Source: Microbacterium hydrocarbonoxydans (GTDB lineage: Bacteria > Actinomycetota > Actinomycetes > Actinomycetales > Microbacteriaceae). Taken from it: a stretch of DNA of 64,000 nucleotides. The stretch is from the NCBI RefSeq assembly GCF_904831005.1, contig NZ_LR882982.1, positions 806,001 through 870,000 on the forward strand, given 5' to 3'. Made by a program: the position numbers and the translations under genes. Position 1 is the stretch's first letter, and the number at the start of each line of letters is the position of its first letter. Shown here piece by piece: positions 38,693 through 48,648 of the stretch. The notes under the pieces were generated by a model. It was not told where the DNA came from. It did not search any database and saw nothing but the letters and a program-made list of their open reading frames with translations.

Positions 38693-40744
38693 ATGTCCGA
38701 CACCATCACCACCGAGCTCGTCAGCATCGACGCACCCCTCGGCGCAGACAAAGCAGCAGTGATCCGCGCGCTCGCCGCACTGGTCGCTGCAGAGGGTCGC
38801 GCCGACAGCGCCGACGCGTTGTTCGCAGACGCCTGGGCACGCGAGGAGAAGGACGAGACGGGCCTTCCCGGCGGCATCGCGATCCCGCACGCCAAGAGCG
38901 CGTCGGTGACGATCCCGAGCCTCGCCTTCGCGCGGCTCACGCCCGGCGTCGACTTCGGCGCGCCAGACGGCCCCGCGGACCTGGTCTTCCTGATCGCCGC
39001 GCCGGACACCGCTGCGGAAGCCCATCTCGCGATGCTCTCGAAGCTCGCGCGCAGTCTCATGCAAGACGAGTTCACGGCGGCGCTGCGGGCGGCGACGACC
39101 GCTGACGAGGTGGTCGGCATCGTCGACGCCGCCATCGCGGACGAGCCCGTCGCTGATGAGGCCGTCGCGGTCGCGCCCGTCTCGGAGACTCCTGCTGTGC
39201 AGACCCCGGCCGCTGGTGCGGACACAGGGGGAGCCCGCGCGCGGATCGTCGCGGTCACCGCCTGCGCCACCGGCATCGCGCACACGTTCATGGCCGCTGA
39301 CGCTCTGACAGCGGCCGGTCGCGCCGAGGGGGTCGATCTGGTGGTCGAGCCGCAGGGCTCGAGCGGCTACAAGCCGCTGCCCCAGAGCGTGATCGACCAG
39401 GCGGATGCCGTGATCTTCGCGGTCGACGTCGACGTGCGCGAGCAGGAGCGCTTCGCCGGCAAGCCGGTCGTACGCTCGGGCGTCAAGCGCGGCATCGAGG
39501 AGCCGACGCAGATGATCGCCGAGGCGATCGCCGCTGCAGCCGACCCGTCGGCAGCACGCGTCGCCGGCGCTGCCTCCGCGTCGGCGGCGCCGGGCGGCTC
39601 GTCGACCGCTGCCCCGCAGTCGATGGGACGCCGGATCCAGCGCATCCTCCTCACCGGCGTGAGCTACATGATCCCCTTCGTCGCCGGTGGTGGTCTGCTC
39701 ATCGCCCTCGGCTTCCTGTTCGGCGGCTACGGCGTGAACACCGACAACCAGGCGTTCACGGTGATCCTCGAGAACGCCCTGTGGGATCTTCCTGCAGGGG
39801 GCCTCGGTCAGTACATCGGCTCCGTGCTGTTCGTGATCGGCGCGACTTCGATGGGCTTCCTGGTCTCCGCGCTCTCGGGATACATCGCCTTCGCGATAGC
39901 CGACCGTCCCGGCATCGCGCCCGGATTCGTCGCCGGGGCCGTGGCCGTGCTCATGAACGCCGGTTTCATCGGCGGTATCGTCGGAGGGCTCCTGGCCGGC
40001 ACGGTCGCCTGGGCGATCGGACGCATCGATGCCCCTCGATGGCTGCGAGGCCTGATGCCGGTCGTGATCATCCCGCTCCTCGCATCGCTAGCGGCATCCG
40101 GACTCATGCTGCTGTTCCTCGGCCGGCCGATCGCCTGGCTGATGCTCGTCCTCAACGACTGGCTGACGGGTCTCGCGGGTACCTCGGGAATCGTCCTGGT
40201 GGGCGTGATCCTCGGACTCATGATGTGCTTCGACCTCGGCGGCCCCGTCAACAAGGTGGCATACGCCTTCGCGACCGCAGGACTCGCCTCCGCATCGACC
40301 GACAACCCCACGCCGTACCTGATCATGGCGGCCGTGATGTGCGCGGGAATGGTGCCGCCACTCGCCATGGCTCTCGCATCCACCGTGCTCGACCGCCGTC
40401 TGTTCACCCCGGTGGAGCGCGAGAACGGCGTGGCCGCGTGGCTCCTGGGTGCGTCGTTCATCAGCGAGGGGGCGATCCCGTTCGCCGCGGCCGACCCGCT
40501 GCGTGTGATCCCCGCGTCGATGCTCGGCGGTGCGATCACGGGTGCGCTGAGCATGGCGCTGTCTGTGCAGTCGCTCGCCCCGCACGGCGGCATCTTCGTC
40601 TTCTTCGCGATCGAGCCCATCTGGGGCTTCCTGCTCGCGCTGGCGGTGGGAACCCTCGTGAGCGCGTTCGCGGTGATCGGGCTCAAGCGCTTCGCTCGGA
40701 GCAAGAGCGCACCCGAGGCAGCGCTCGTCGCCGCGACGGTGTGA
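38693..40744 (+). CDS. fruA: fructose-specific PTS permease, EIIABC
   Basis: 683 residues. Three PTS domains on one chain: EIIA (1-145) with the phospho-histidine His66 in [13 protein letters not shown] (182-285) with phospho-cysteine Cys191 in [15 protein letters not shown]; and EIIC (310-675) with about nine membrane segments, including the conserved [11 protein letters not shown] and [12 protein letters not shown] loops. It imports fructose as fructose-1-phosphate. A clear GGAGG site precedes the ATG. HPr is encoded directly downstream. Confidence 0.96.
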   Translation: MSDTITTELVSIDAPLGADKAAVIRALAALVAAEGRADSADALFADAWAREEKDETGLPGGIAIPHAKSASVTIPSLAFARLTPGVDFGAPDGPADLVFLIAAPDTAAEAHLAMLSKLARSLMQDEFTAALRAATTADEVVGIVDAAIADEPVADEAVAVAPVSETPAVQTPAAGADTGGARARIVAVTACATGIAHTFMAADALTAAGRAEGVDLVVEPQGSSGYKPLPQSVIDQADAVIFAVDVDVREQERFAGKPVVRSGVKRGIEEPTQMIAEAIAAAADPSAARVAGAASASAAPGGSSTAAPQSMGRRIQRILLTGVSYMIPFVAGGGLLIALGFLFGGYGVNTDNQAFTVILENALWDLPAGGLGQYIGSVLFVIGATSMGFLVSALSGYIAFAIADRPGIAPGFVAGAVAVLMNAGFIGGIVGGLLAGTVAWAIGRIDAPRWLRGLMPVVIIPLLASLAASGLMLLFLGRPIAWLMLVLNDWLTGLAGTSGIVLVGVILGLMMCFDLGGPVNKVAYAFATAGLASASTDNPTPYLIMAAVMCAGMVPPLAMALASTVLDRRLFTPVERENGVAAWLLGASFISEGAIPFAAADPLRVIPASMLGGAITGALSMALSVQSLAPHGGIFVFFAIEPIWGFLLALAVGTLVSAFAVIGLKRFARSKSAPEAALVAATV

Positions 40745-40791
40745 TCACCCGCACGTCATCCTGATAAGAACGACACGAGAGAGAGATCGAC

Positions 40792-41061
40792 ATGGCAGAA
40801 CGACAGGCGACCATCGCAAGCGGTTCGGGACTCCACGCACGTCCGGCGAAGCTGTTCGTCGCGGCAGTGCAGGAGAAGGGCATCCCCGTCACGATCTCGG
40901 TGGCAGGGGGATCGGAGCTCAACGCCGGGAGCATTCTCGCGCTCATGGGCCTCGGTGCCTCGAAGGGCACGACCGTCACGCTGCGCTCCGACGCCGATGG
41001 CGCGGAGCAGGCGCTCGACGAGCTCGCGACGCTGCTCGAGACCGATCTCGACGCGGTCTAG
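40792..41061 (+). CDS. ptsH: phosphocarrier protein HPr
   Basis: 89 residues. Phosphate carrier between enzyme I and sugar permeases: His15 in [13 protein letters not shown] is the phosphorylation site. [19 protein letters not shown] corresponds to the regulatory-serine helix (Ser47); actinobacteria usually lack the HPr kinase that would use it. The fruR-fruK-fruA-ptsH order suggests HPr supply is tied to fructose use. Enzyme I is not in the window. Confidence 0.95.
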   Translation: MAERQATIASGSGLHARPAKLFVAAVQEKGIPVTISVAGGSELNAGSILALMGLGASKGTTVTLRSDADGAEQALDELATLLETDLDAV

Positions 41062-41145
41062 AAGATCGGTCCCCGGCCTCATCCGGTCGGGGGCCGGCCC
41101 CGTCGCCCGCGCTCCCGAGCCGGAATCGGCGGGGAATCTCCCGGC

Positions 41146-41151
41146 TAGACT
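41146..41151 (+). promoter_or_regulatory. -10 box of the DUF3817-guaA pair
   Basis: TAGACT is 6 bases before the ATG at 41158, a leaderless geometry. Confidence 0.55.
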
Positions 41152-41157
41152 GGTGTC

Positions 41158-41670
41158 ATGCCCGAACCGAAAGTCGCCAGCTTTCCGGCGATCCGCGGTG
41201 CGCTGAAGTTCTACCAGATCGCGTCGATCATCACCGGAGTCATGCTGCTCCTGCTGTTGGCCGAGATGGTGCTGAAGTACACGCCGATCCACCTCGAACT
41301 CTTCGCGGGAGGCTCGGGCGGATTCCTCTGGTTCGCCGGAGTGCTCGCGGGCCCCGACTGCCAGTGGTGGTCGTTGTTCGCACCGTGGACGAACTCGTGC
41401 GAGATGACCTCTCTGGGAGACGGCGTCAACCTGTCGCTCTTCATCCTGGTCGCGCACGGGTGGTTCTATGTGGTGTACCTCTTCGCGTGCTTCCGCGTGT
41501 GGAGCCTCATGCGCTGGCCGTTCCCCCGCTTCATCCTGCTCGCGCTCGGCGGTGTCGTCCCGCTGCTCTCCTTCTTCATGGAGGCGATCGTCGCACGCGA
41601 GGTCAAGACCTATCTCTCCACTCGAGAGGCCGCCGCGGCCTCCGCCCCTGCCACGGAAGGTGTCCGGTGA
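41158..41670 (+). CDS. DUF3817 membrane protein
   Basis: 170 residues with about four hydrophobic segments ([57 protein letters not shown]). The [13 protein letters not shown] beginning and HGWFYVVYL are DUF3817 marks. A polar loop with two cysteines (DCQW, NSCEM) between the first and second segments is extra compared with the shortest members. It overlaps guaA by GTGA, a common pairing; no function is known. Confidence 0.85.
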   Translation: MPEPKVASFPAIRGALKFYQIASIITGVMLLLLLAEMVLKYTPIHLELFAGGSGGFLWFAGVLAGPDCQWWSLFAPWTNSCEMTSLGDGVNLSLFILVAHGWFYVVYLFACFRVWSLMRWPFPRFILLALGGVVPLLSFFMEAIVAREVKTYLSTREAAAASAPATEGVR

Positions 41671-43253
41671 CCGAACAGTCCGAGACCCAGCAGCGTCCTG
41701 CGCTCGTCGTCGACTTCGGCGCGCAGTATGCGCAGCTGATCGCACGCCGAGTGCGTGAGGCCGGTGTCTACAGCGAGATCGTGCCGCACACCGCCACGGC
41801 CGCAGAGATCGCAGAGAAGAACCCGGTCGCGATCATCCTCTCGGGTGGCCCGTCGTCGGTGTACGAGGAGGGCGCTCCGCGTCTCGACCCGGCCGTGTTC
41901 GACCTCGGCGTGCCCACGCTCGGCATCTGCTACGGCTTCCAGTACATGGCGCAGACGCTCGGTGGCGAGGTGGCGAACACGGGTCTCCGCGAGTACGGGG
42001 CGACGGATGCCGTCATCTCCGGTGACGGCGGCACCCTGCTCGGCGGCCAGCCGACCGAGCAGAACGTCTGGATGAGTCACGGCGACCAGGTCGCCAAGGC
42101 GCCCGAGGGATTCGACGTGCTCGCGACGACCGACGCGACCAAGGTCGCCGCGTTCGCGAACGAGGAGCGCGGTTTCTACGGCGTGCAGTGGCATCCCGAG
42201 GTCAAGCACTCCGACCATGGTCAGCGCGTGCTCGAGAACTTCCTGCACAAGGGGGCGGGCCTCGCTTCCGACTGGAACAGCGACAACGTGATCGCCGAGC
42301 AGGTCGAGCGCATCCGCGAGCAGGTGGGTGACGCGCGTGTCATCTCCGCGCTCTCCGGTGGCGTCGACTCCGCAGTCTCGACCGCGCTCGTGCACAAGGC
42401 GATCGGCGACCAGCTGACGGCGGTGTTCGTCGACCACGGTCTCCTGCGCAAGGGTGAGCGCGAGCAGGTCGAGAAGGACTACGTCGAGTCCACCGGAGTC
42501 CGTCTGATCACGGTCGACGCGGCCGATGTCTTCCTCGGACACCTCAAGGGCGTCACCGATCCCGAAGAGAAGCGCAAGATCATCGGGCGCGAGTTCATCC
42601 GCGCGTTCGAGAAGGTGCAGCTCGACCTCGTCGCCGAGGCGAAGGCGTCGGGCGGAGCGCCCGTGAAGTTCCTCGTGCAGGGCACGCTCTACCCCGATGT
42701 CGTCGAGTCGGGCGGCGGTGCGGGCACCGCCAACATCAAGTCGCATCACAATGTCGGCGGGCTCCCTGACGACCTCGACTTCGAACTCATCGAGCCGCTC
42801 CGGGCGCTGTTCAAGGACGAGGTCCGCGCGATCGGCCGCGAGCTCGGCATCCCCGAGGCGATCGTCGGACGCCAGCCGTTCCCCGGACCCGGCCTCGGCA
42901 TCCGCATCATCGGCGAGGTCACTCAGGATCGTCTCGAGATCCTGCGCGAAGCCGACGCGATCGCGCGTGACGAGCTCACCAAGGCGGGGCTCGACCAGGA
43001 CATCTGGCAGTGCCCGGTCGTGCTGCTCGCCGATGTCCGCTCCGTGGGCGTGCAGGGCGACGGTCGCACCTACGGCCACCCGATCGTGCTGCGTCCGGTG
43101 TCGAGTGAAGATGCCATGACCGCCGACTGGACGCGTCTGCCCTACGACGTGCTCTCGAAGATCTCGAACCGCATCACCAACGGCGTGCGCGACGTCAATC
43201 GTGTCGTGCTCGATGTGACGTCGAAGCCGCCGGGAACCATCGAGTGGGAGTGA
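41667..43253 (+). CDS. guaA: GMP synthase (glutamine-hydrolysing)
   Basis: 528 residues from GTG 41667. The class I glutaminase domain (1-205) has the nucleophile in [12 protein letters not shown] and the VQWHPEV histidine. The PP-loop ATP pyrophosphatase domain follows with [15 protein letters not shown]. The C-terminal dimerisation domain ends [18 protein letters not shown], the invariant GuaA ending. It converts XMP to GMP. Together with guaB it completes the guanine branch inside this window. Confidence 0.98.
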   Translation: MTEQSETQQRPALVVDFGAQYAQLIARRVREAGVYSEIVPHTATAAEIAEKNPVAIILSGGPSSVYEEGAPRLDPAVFDLGVPTLGICYGFQYMAQTLGGEVANTGLREYGATDAVISGDGGTLLGGQPTEQNVWMSHGDQVAKAPEGFDVLATTDATKVAAFANEERGFYGVQWHPEVKHSDHGQRVLENFLHKGAGLASDWNSDNVIAEQVERIREQVGDARVISALSGGVDSAVSTALVHKAIGDQLTAVFVDHGLLRKGEREQVEKDYVESTGVRLITVDAADVFLGHLKGVTDPEEKRKIIGREFIRAFEKVQLDLVAEAKASGGAPVKFLVQGTLYPDVVESGGGAGTANIKSHHNVGGLPDDLDFELIEPLRALFKDEVRAIGRELGIPEAIVGRQPFPGPGLGIRIIGEVTQDRLEILREADAIARDELTKAGLDQDIWQCPVVLLADVRSVGVQGDGRTYGHPIVLRPVSSEDAMTADWTRLPYDVLSKISNRITNGVRDVNRVVLDVTSKPPGTIEWE

Positions 43254-43273
43254 GCGCGTCGCTCACCTGACCT

Positions 43274-43309
43274 CGAACGGGCACGGACCATCAGGTCCGT
43301 GCCCGTTCG
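43274..43309 (+). terminator. terminator after guaA
   Basis: A perfect 16-base-pair stem (43274-43289 with 43294-43309) around an ATCA loop, followed by CGTTTC, about 20 bases past the stop. Confidence 0.9.
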
Positions 43310-43321
43310 CGTTTCTTCGGG

Positions 43322-43327
43322 CAGGAT
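43322..43327 (+). promoter_or_regulatory. -10 box of ldh
   Basis: CAGGAT sits 6 bases before the ATG at 43334, between the guaA terminator and the gene. Confidence 0.4.
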
Positions 43328-43333
43328 GAGCGT

Positions 43334-44272
43334 ATGACCAAGGCTCGGACGAAGATCACCGTGATCGGTGCAGGCAGTGTGGGTGTGAGCGTCGCGTACG
43401 CGGCCCTGATCCGGGGGAGCGCGGCCGAGGTCGCCCTCTATGACATCGCGACCGACAAGGTGGACGCCGAGGTGCTCGATCTCGCGCACGGCACGCAGTT
43501 CACCTCGGCTGCGGTGAGCGGCGGATCCGATCTCTCGGTCGTCGACGGCAGTGACGTGATCGTGGTCACCGCCGGCGCGAAACAGCAGCCCGGTCAGACC
43601 CGCATGGAGCTCTCGGGCATCAACGCCCGGCTGCTCGAGACCCTCATGCCGCAACTCGTCGAGCGGGCTCCGGACGCCGTGTTCATCATCGTCACGAACC
43701 CGGCCGACGTCATGACGGTCGTCGCGCAACGTGTCTCCGGACTTCCGCCGCACCGCGTCTTCGGCTCCGGCACCGTGCTCGACACCTCCCGCCTGCGCTG
43801 GCGTCTCGCCCAGAGGGCGAACGTGAACACTGCGAGCGTGCACGCCGACATCGTGGGAGAGCACGGCGACACCGAATTCCCGCTGTGGTCGAACGCGACG
43901 ATCGGATCCGTTCCGATCCTCGACTGGCCGGTGGACGAGCCGTTCACGGTCGAGGAGCTCGATCGGATCGCCGTCGAGGTCCGCGACGCGGCGTATGCAG
44001 TCATTCGCGGAAAGGGCGCGACCAATCTCGCGATCGGCGTCAGCTGCGCGCGCATCGCCGAGGCAGTGCTGCACGACGAGCGGGCGGTGCTCCCGGTCGC
44101 GACGCTGCTCGACGGCGAGTACGGCATCCGCGGGGTGGCGTTGTCGGTGCCATCCGTCGTCGGGGCAGCGGGTGCCGTGCCGTTGGCGCAGACGCCCATG
44201 AGCGGCCACGAGCACGCCCTGCTGCGGGCCTCGGCAGACGCGATCCGCGCGGCGGTCGACGAGCTCGGCTGA
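43334..44272 (+). CDS. ldh: L-lactate dehydrogenase
   Basis: 312 residues. NAD-dependent reduction of pyruvate to L-lactate. The NAD-binding [12 protein letters not shown] (12-23), substrate loop [12 protein letters not shown] with Arg90, [18 protein letters not shown] (150-159) and catalytic His178 in GEHGDTEF agree with L-LDH. Gln rather than Arg in the QQPGQTR specificity position argues against malate dehydrogenase. It is monocistronic. Confidence 0.95.
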   Translation: MTKARTKITVIGAGSVGVSVAYAALIRGSAAEVALYDIATDKVDAEVLDLAHGTQFTSAAVSGGSDLSVVDGSDVIVVTAGAKQQPGQTRMELSGINARLLETLMPQLVERAPDAVFIIVTNPADVMTVVAQRVSGLPPHRVFGSGTVLDTSRLRWRLAQRANVNTASVHADIVGEHGDTEFPLWSNATIGSVPILDWPVDEPFTVEELDRIAVEVRDAAYAVIRGKGATNLAIGVSCARIAEAVLHDERAVLPVATLLDGEYGIRGVALSVPSVVGAAGAVPLAQTPMSGHEHALLRASADAIRAAVDELG

Positions 44273-44311
44273 CGTGGCTCGACAGGGGATCTCAGAAAAT
44301 CTTCACGGAGA

Positions 44312-44340
44312 TGTCGATCTGCGGCATTCCCGTTCGACGT
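44312..44340 (+). promoter_or_regulatory. candidate ECF sigma promoter ahead of the YCII gene
   Basis: TGTCGA (44312-44317), a 17-base spacer, then CGACGT (44335-44340). I recall TGTCGA/CGAC-like boxes for ECF42-type sigma factors. It lies about 48 bases before the YCII start, upstream of the sigma gene, so positive autoregulation is plausible. Confidence 0.5.
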
Positions 44341-44387
44341 CTTCAATGAGAGGGTCGACAGGCGGCCCCGGCACCGAGGAGAACACC

Positions 44388-44816
44388 ATGAAGTACATGC
44401 TGATCATGCGCTCGAACGACGACGCCGTCGAGGCATACAAGGAGATGCCCTTCGAGCAGGTCATCGAGGCCATGGGCAAGTACAACGAGTCGATGATCAA
44501 AGCCGGCGTGCTGGCTGCGGGCGAGGGCCTCAGCGACGCCGCGGAGGGGTTCGTCGTCGACTTCAGCGCCGAGACGCCGCTCATCACCGACGGCCCGTAC
44601 GGAGAGACGAAGGAGCTGTTCAACGGCTTCTGGATCCTCGAGGTGTCGAGTCGCGAAGAGGCGGCGGAGTGGGCCAGTCGGGCGCCGCTCGGCAAGGGCT
44701 CGTTCCTCGAGGTGCGGCGGGTGACGGATGAATCCGACTTCCCCGCCGACAACGAGTGGATCGAGAAGGAGAAGGGCTGGCGCGAAGAGGAAGAGGCGCG
44801 TCGCGCCCAGCAGTGA
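44388..44816 (+). CDS. YCII-related (DGPF) protein
   Basis: 142 residues from ATG 44388, with GAGGAGA upstream; the open frame to 44274 lacks support. MKYMLIMRSNDDAVE at the start and LITDGPYGETKELFNGFWIL contain the DGPF-type motif. The C-terminal tail is Glu/Arg-rich. DGPF proteins are the constant neighbours of ECF42-type sigma factors, and here the sigma gene starts one base after this stop. A dimeric ferredoxin-like fold is known; the chemistry is not. Confidence 0.9.
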   Translation: MKYMLIMRSNDDAVEAYKEMPFEQVIEAMGKYNESMIKAGVLAAGEGLSDAAEGFVVDFSAETPLITDGPYGETKELFNGFWILEVSSREEAAEWASRAPLGKGSFLEVRRVTDESDFPADNEWIEKEKGWREEEEARRAQQ

Positions 44817-44817
44817 G

Positions 44818-46101
44818 ATGAACGACGACCGCGAGACGGCCCGCTCCGCACCCGATGAGGGTGTGCGGCGGGCCGTCGCCGCCGTGTGGCGTATCGAGTC
44901 GGCCAAGATCGTCGCGACGCTCACCCGTGTGGTCGGCGACTTCGGGCTCGCAGAGGACCTCGCGCAGGAGGCGCTGCTGGATGCGCTGCAGCAGTGGCCG
45001 CTCGAGGGCGTGCCCCGCAACGGCGCGGCCTGGCTCACTGCGGTGGCCAAGCGCAAGGCGATCGACGGTTGGCGCCGACGCGAGCGACTGGATGATCGGA
45101 TGGCCGTGCTGGCCCATGATCTCGAGCGCGAGCAGGCGGATGCGGCGGGGTCGCCCCCGTGGGATCCCGATGCCGTCGACGACGATGTGCTGCGACTGAT
45201 CTTCATCTCGTGCCACCCCGTGCTCTCCCGTGAGGCTCAGGTGGCGCTCACCCTGCGTGTCGTGGGCGGTCTGTCGAGCGAGGAGATCGCCCGCGCGTTC
45301 CTCGTGCCGACGGCGACCGTGCAGCAGCGCATCGTTCGGGCCAAGAAGACCCTCGCCGCAGCGAACGTGCCGTTCGAGATGCCCCCTCGCGAGGAGCACA
45401 CCGAGCGACTGAGCGCGATCCTGGGCGTGCTGTACCTGATCTTCAATGAAGGGCACTCCGCCAGCGGCGGGCCCGACTGGATGCGTCCCGAGCTGAGCCT
45501 CGAAGCGATCAGGCTGACGCGAGTCCTCGCCGCGCTGATGCCGAGGGAGCGAGACGTGCACAGTCTGCTCGCGCTGATGGAGCTGACGGCCGCGCGATTC
45601 CCGGCACGCATCGATGCGCACGGGCAACCCGTGCTTCTCGCCGACCAGGACCGTCGGCGCTGGGATCGCAGCCGCATCGCACGTGGCAGGGCAGCCCTCG
45701 CTGCGGCGGATGCGCGGGGGTCGGGGCGTGGCCCCTACGGCCTGCAGGCGGCGATCGCCGAGTGTCACGCCCTCGCACCATCGGTCGACGACACCGACTG
45801 GGAACGCATCGTGCTGCTGTACGAGGCGCTCGGTCGCATCGCGCCCTCGCCGGTGGTGGAGCTGAATCGGGCGGCGGCCGTCGCGATGGCGACCGGCCCG
45901 GCATCCGCCCTGCAGATCATCGACCGGCTGTCGGCCTCGGGCGCTCTGGCCGGATACCATCTGCTGCCCGCCACTCGCGCCGAGCTGCTGCTGCGTCTGG
46001 GACGAGACGAGGAGGCACGCAGTGAGTTCGCGGTCGCGGCAGCTCTCGCGGGCAACGATCGGGAACGCGCTCTGCTCGAGGCCAAGGCGGCGAAGCGCTG
46101 A
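44818..46101 (+). CDS. ECF sigma factor, ECF42-like, with C-terminal TPR-type domain
   Basis: 427 residues, about twice a minimal ECF factor. Region 2 is present (FGLAEDLAQEALLDALQQWP...GAAWLTAVAKRKAIDGWRR) and region 4 (SREAQVALTLRVVGGLSSEEIARAFLVPTATVQQRIVRAKKTL). The remaining about 230 residues are helical (GVLYLIFNEGHSAS, LLALMELTAARFPARID, IVLLYEALGRIAPSPVVELNRAAAVA), matching the TPR-like extension of the ECF42 group. No anti-sigma factor is adjacent, which is normal for this group. The DGPF gene upstream is its probable target. Confidence 0.92.
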   Translation: MNDDRETARSAPDEGVRRAVAAVWRIESAKIVATLTRVVGDFGLAEDLAQEALLDALQQWPLEGVPRNGAAWLTAVAKRKAIDGWRRRERLDDRMAVLAHDLEREQADAAGSPPWDPDAVDDDVLRLIFISCHPVLSREAQVALTLRVVGGLSSEEIARAFLVPTATVQQRIVRAKKTLAAANVPFEMPPREEHTERLSAILGVLYLIFNEGHSASGGPDWMRPELSLEAIRLTRVLAALMPRERDVHSLLALMELTAARFPARIDAHGQPVLLADQDRRRWDRSRIARGRAALAAADARGSGRGPYGLQAAIAECHALAPSVDDTDWERIVLLYEALGRIAPSPVVELNRAAAVAMATGPASALQIIDRLSASGALAGYHLLPATRAELLLRLGRDEEARSEFAVAAALAGNDRERALLEAKAAKR

Positions 46102-46112
46102 CGGAAGACAGA

Positions 46113-46155
46113 GAGACGCCCTCTCCGTCAGCGATGCTGGGGGAGAGGGCGTCTC
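46113..46155. terminator. bidirectional terminator between sigma gene and GlsB gene
   Basis: A 14-base-pair stem (46113-46126 with 46142-46155) closes over an inner CAGC/GCTG mini-stem. The two flanking genes converge on it. Confidence 0.85.
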
Positions 46156-46173
46156 TTCGTGTACTTCGTGATG

Positions 46174-46446
46174 TCAGCTGCGCGCCTTACTGCCGCGGCT
46201 GACGACCAGACCGTAGATCAGCAGCACGATGATCGAGCCGCCGATGGCGAGGAGCCACGTGCCCAGGTCCCAGAACTCCGTGAGGGGACGGTTCAGGATC
46301 AGGCTTCCGAGCCAACCTCCGAGCAGTGCGCCCACGACGCCGAGCAGAAGGGTGATGAACCATCCGCCGCCCTGCTTGCCAGGAAGGATCAGCTTCGCGA
46401 TCGCACCTGCGATCAGGCCGAGAAGAAGGAATCCGAGAAAGCTCAT
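46174..46446 (-). CDS. GlsB/YeaQ/YmgE family small membrane protein
   Basis: 90 residues from ATG 46446, with an AGGAGC ribosome site. Three hydrophobic segments rich in glycine: FLLLGLIAGAIAKLILPG, WFITLLLGVVGALLGGWLG and WLLAIGGSIIVLLIYGLVV. The G-IAG-IA-L-LPG and GVVGALLGG patterns define the transglycosylase-associated/GlsB family. Such proteins are often induced by stress; the mechanism is unknown. Confidence 0.92.
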   Translation of the reverse strand: MSFLGFLLLGLIAGAIAKLILPGKQGGGWFITLLLGVVGALLGGWLGSLILNRPLTEFWDLGTWLLAIGGSIIVLLIYGLVVSRGSKARS

Positions 46447-46556
46447 GTTCAGCTCCTTTATTTCGTGAGCCCCGGGGTGCCAGGGCTCGTGTGATCCACT
46501 GTGCCCTCTCAGGTGATTATCAGCCAACCCCTTGCGCTGGGCCCTCCGGATATGCC

Positions 46557-46590
46557 AGGAGGCCCGTCTCCGTGGGGAGACGGGCCTCCT
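46557..46590 (-). terminator. terminator of the BI-1 gene
   Basis: A 15-base-pair stem (46557-46571 with 46576-46590) around GTGG, 16 bases beyond the stop of the minus-strand gene at 46607. Confidence 0.85.
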
Positions 46591-46606
46591 GATGAGGCTG
46601 CCGGCG

Positions 46607-47536
46607 TCAGTTGTTGCCGCGAGCGATCGCGATGATGCGAAGGATCTCGACGTAGAGCCAGACGACCGTGACCATGATGCCGAAGGCACCGAGCCAGCCG
46701 TACTTGCGGGGAGCGCCGTTGCGCACGCCCTGCTGGATCTGGTCGAAGTCGAGCACCAGCGAGTACGCGGCCATGATCACCACGAGAACACCGATGATCA
46801 GGCCGAGCGGGATGCCGAGGATCTCGACCTTGCTCAGGAGACCGAAGGCGGCACCTTCGCCCAGGACGCCGGTCCAGGTCAGGACGACGTTGAGCAGCGA
46901 GAAGACGAGGTACCCGATCATGGCGATCATGAAGATCTTGGTGGCCTTCTTCGACGCACGGATCTTGCCGCTCGCGAAGAGTGCCAGCGTCACACCGACG
47001 ACCGAGACGGTCGCGAGGGTGGCCTGGAAGACGATTCCCGGGTAGAGGACCTCGAAGAACGCCGAGATGCCACCGATGAACAGACCCTCGAAGGCCGCAT
47101 ACGCGAATATCAGCGCGGGACGCACCTTCTTGCGCGACGTGAACGAGATGACCATGGCGAGCACGAAGCCGCCGAGTGCGCCGACGATCCAGGGAAGCAT
47201 GTTCGGCTGGAACCGGTCGTAGGGGTTCTGCTCGGGGGCGACGATGCCGCCCAGGGTCATGAACCAGCCGACGGCCGCGGTGACGAGCAGGATGGCGAAG
47301 AGTCCGGCCGTCTTCCAGACGGTGTCTTCGACCGACATGCGGTCGGTCTCGATCGCGCCGGCCGGGGGAGCCGCGTACATCCCCTCGAGCTGCGCGTTCG
47401 CAGCGGCGTCCATCGTGCCGTGCTGGAAAGATGCGGTCTGTGCACCCTGAGCACCCTGCGGCGCCCCCGGGTAGGTCGCGACGTTGCGCGGGTCCTGCTG
47501 CTGGAACGCCGGATTGTTGAAGGCGAAGTTGCTCAT
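46607..47536 (-). CDS. Bax inhibitor-1/YccA family membrane protein
   Basis: 309 residues from ATG 47536. A polar Gln/Ala/Pro-rich N-terminus (about 75 residues, NPAFQQQDPRN) precedes seven membrane helices, including AYAAFEGLFIGGISAFFE and the C-terminal LYVEILRIIAIARG with the conserved acidic residues of the family. BI-1 proteins are leak-type calcium/pH-responsive channels in studied members. The substrate here is not shown. Confidence 0.9.
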   Translation of the reverse strand: MSNFAFNNPAFQQQDPRNVATYPGAPQGAQGAQTASFQHGTMDAAANAQLEGMYAAPPAGAIETDRMSVEDTVWKTAGLFAILLVTAAVGWFMTLGGIVAPEQNPYDRFQPNMLPWIVGALGGFVLAMVISFTSRKKVRPALIFAYAAFEGLFIGGISAFFEVLYPGIVFQATLATVSVVGVTLALFASGKIRASKKATKIFMIAMIGYLVFSLLNVVLTWTGVLGEGAAFGLLSKVEILGIPLGLIIGVLVVIMAAYSLVLDFDQIQQGVRNGAPRKYGWLGAFGIMVTVVWLYVEILRIIAIARGNN

Positions 47537-47612
47537 GGTGGGCCTCACTCCAAAGGGGGTCGTAGGTCGCTTTCCTCCACGATACCCGGAAGGGCGCGCC
47601 ACCTGGGTGTTC

Positions 47613-47618
47613 TACGCT
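47613..47618 (+). promoter_or_regulatory. -10 box of the GDPD gene
   Basis: TACGCT precedes the GTG at 47625 by 6 bases, which fixes the start in a frame open much further upstream. Confidence 0.5.
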
Positions 47619-47624
47619 GAGAGC

Positions 47625-48611
47625 GTGCCCAGGAAATCGCCTCTCGTGATCGGGCATCGCGGTGCGCCCGGTTACCGCCCAGAACACAGTCGGTCCTCGT
47701 ATGAACTCGCCCTCGCCATGGGCGTCGACGCGGTCGAACCCGATGTCGTGGCGACCAAGGATGGCGTGCTCGTCGTTCGCCACGAGAACGAGATCTCCGG
47801 CACGACCGATGTCGCGGAGCATCCCGAGTTCGCCGACCGCAAGACGACCAAGCGGGTCGACGGCGAGGCCCTGACCGGCTGGTTCACCGAGGACTTCACG
47901 TGGGACGAGCTCGCGACCCTGCGCAGCCGTGAGCGGCTCCCCGACGTGCGCGCCGCGAGTGCGAGCTTCAACGGCTCGCAGGCGATCCTGCGGCTGTCGG
48001 ACGTGCTCGACATCGTGCGTGAGGGCTCGGCGGAGCACGGGCGCGAGATCGGGGTGGTGCTCGAGATCAAGCACGCCACCTACTTCGCGAGCATCGGCCT
48101 CGACCTGGTGCCGTTGATCGAACGCGATCTGCGGGCGGCGGGCTGGGCGACCGGCGAGCTGCCGCTGATCGTCGAATCGTTCGAGTCGACGGTGCTCGCA
48201 CAGCTCAAGGCTCGCGGGATCGCGGCATCCTACGTCTACCTCATCGAGGCGGCCGGACGCCCCTACGACCTGTTCGTCGCGCACGGGTCGAAGGGGCAGA
48301 CCTACGCCGAAGCCGTCAGCGCTCGTGGTCTCGACGGCTGGAGGGGGGTCGTCGACGGCATCAGCGTCGACAAGAGGCTGCTGCTCGTCACGGGCAACAC
48401 CATCGTGGCCGACGCCCATGCACGCGGCCTCACGGTGTTCACTTGGACGTGCCGTCCTGAGAACAGGTTCCTGTCGTCGGAGTTCCGGACGGGCGGGGGC
48501 AAGAGCGCCTATGGCGACTACGAGTCCGAGTGGGGCGTCATCGCGCGTTCAGGAGTCGACGGGGTCTTCGTCGACCATCCGGATCTCGGCGTCGAGTTCT
48601 TCCGAGGCTGA
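47625..48611 (+). CDS. glycerophosphodiester phosphodiesterase
   Basis: 328 residues. TIM-barrel phosphodiesterase that splits glycerophosphodiesters into glycerol-3-phosphate and an alcohol. VIGHRGAPGYRPEHSRSSYELAL carries the catalytic HRG...PE(H/N)T motif, with EPDVVATKDGVLVVRHE following and EIKHATYF further on. His replaces the usual Asn in the PEN motif. No signal peptide is seen, so it acts inside the cell. Confidence 0.92.
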   Translation: MPRKSPLVIGHRGAPGYRPEHSRSSYELALAMGVDAVEPDVVATKDGVLVVRHENEISGTTDVAEHPEFADRKTTKRVDGEALTGWFTEDFTWDELATLRSRERLPDVRAASASFNGSQAILRLSDVLDIVREGSAEHGREIGVVLEIKHATYFASIGLDLVPLIERDLRAAGWATGELPLIVESFESTVLAQLKARGIAASYVYLIEAAGRPYDLFVAHGSKGQTYAEAVSARGLDGWRGVVDGISVDKRLLLVTGNTIVADAHARGLTVFTWTCRPENRFLSSEFRTGGGKSAYGDYESEWGVIARSGVDGVFVDHPDLGVEFFRG

Positions 48612-48648
48612 CGGTCTCTCCCCGGGCCGAGGGATCCGTGCGATCCGC

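Noticed and set aside
41062..41145. Terminator after ptsH
   Set aside because: GGGGCCGGCCCC is a perfect palindrome but leaves no loop, and the larger fold is poor, so I did not list it.
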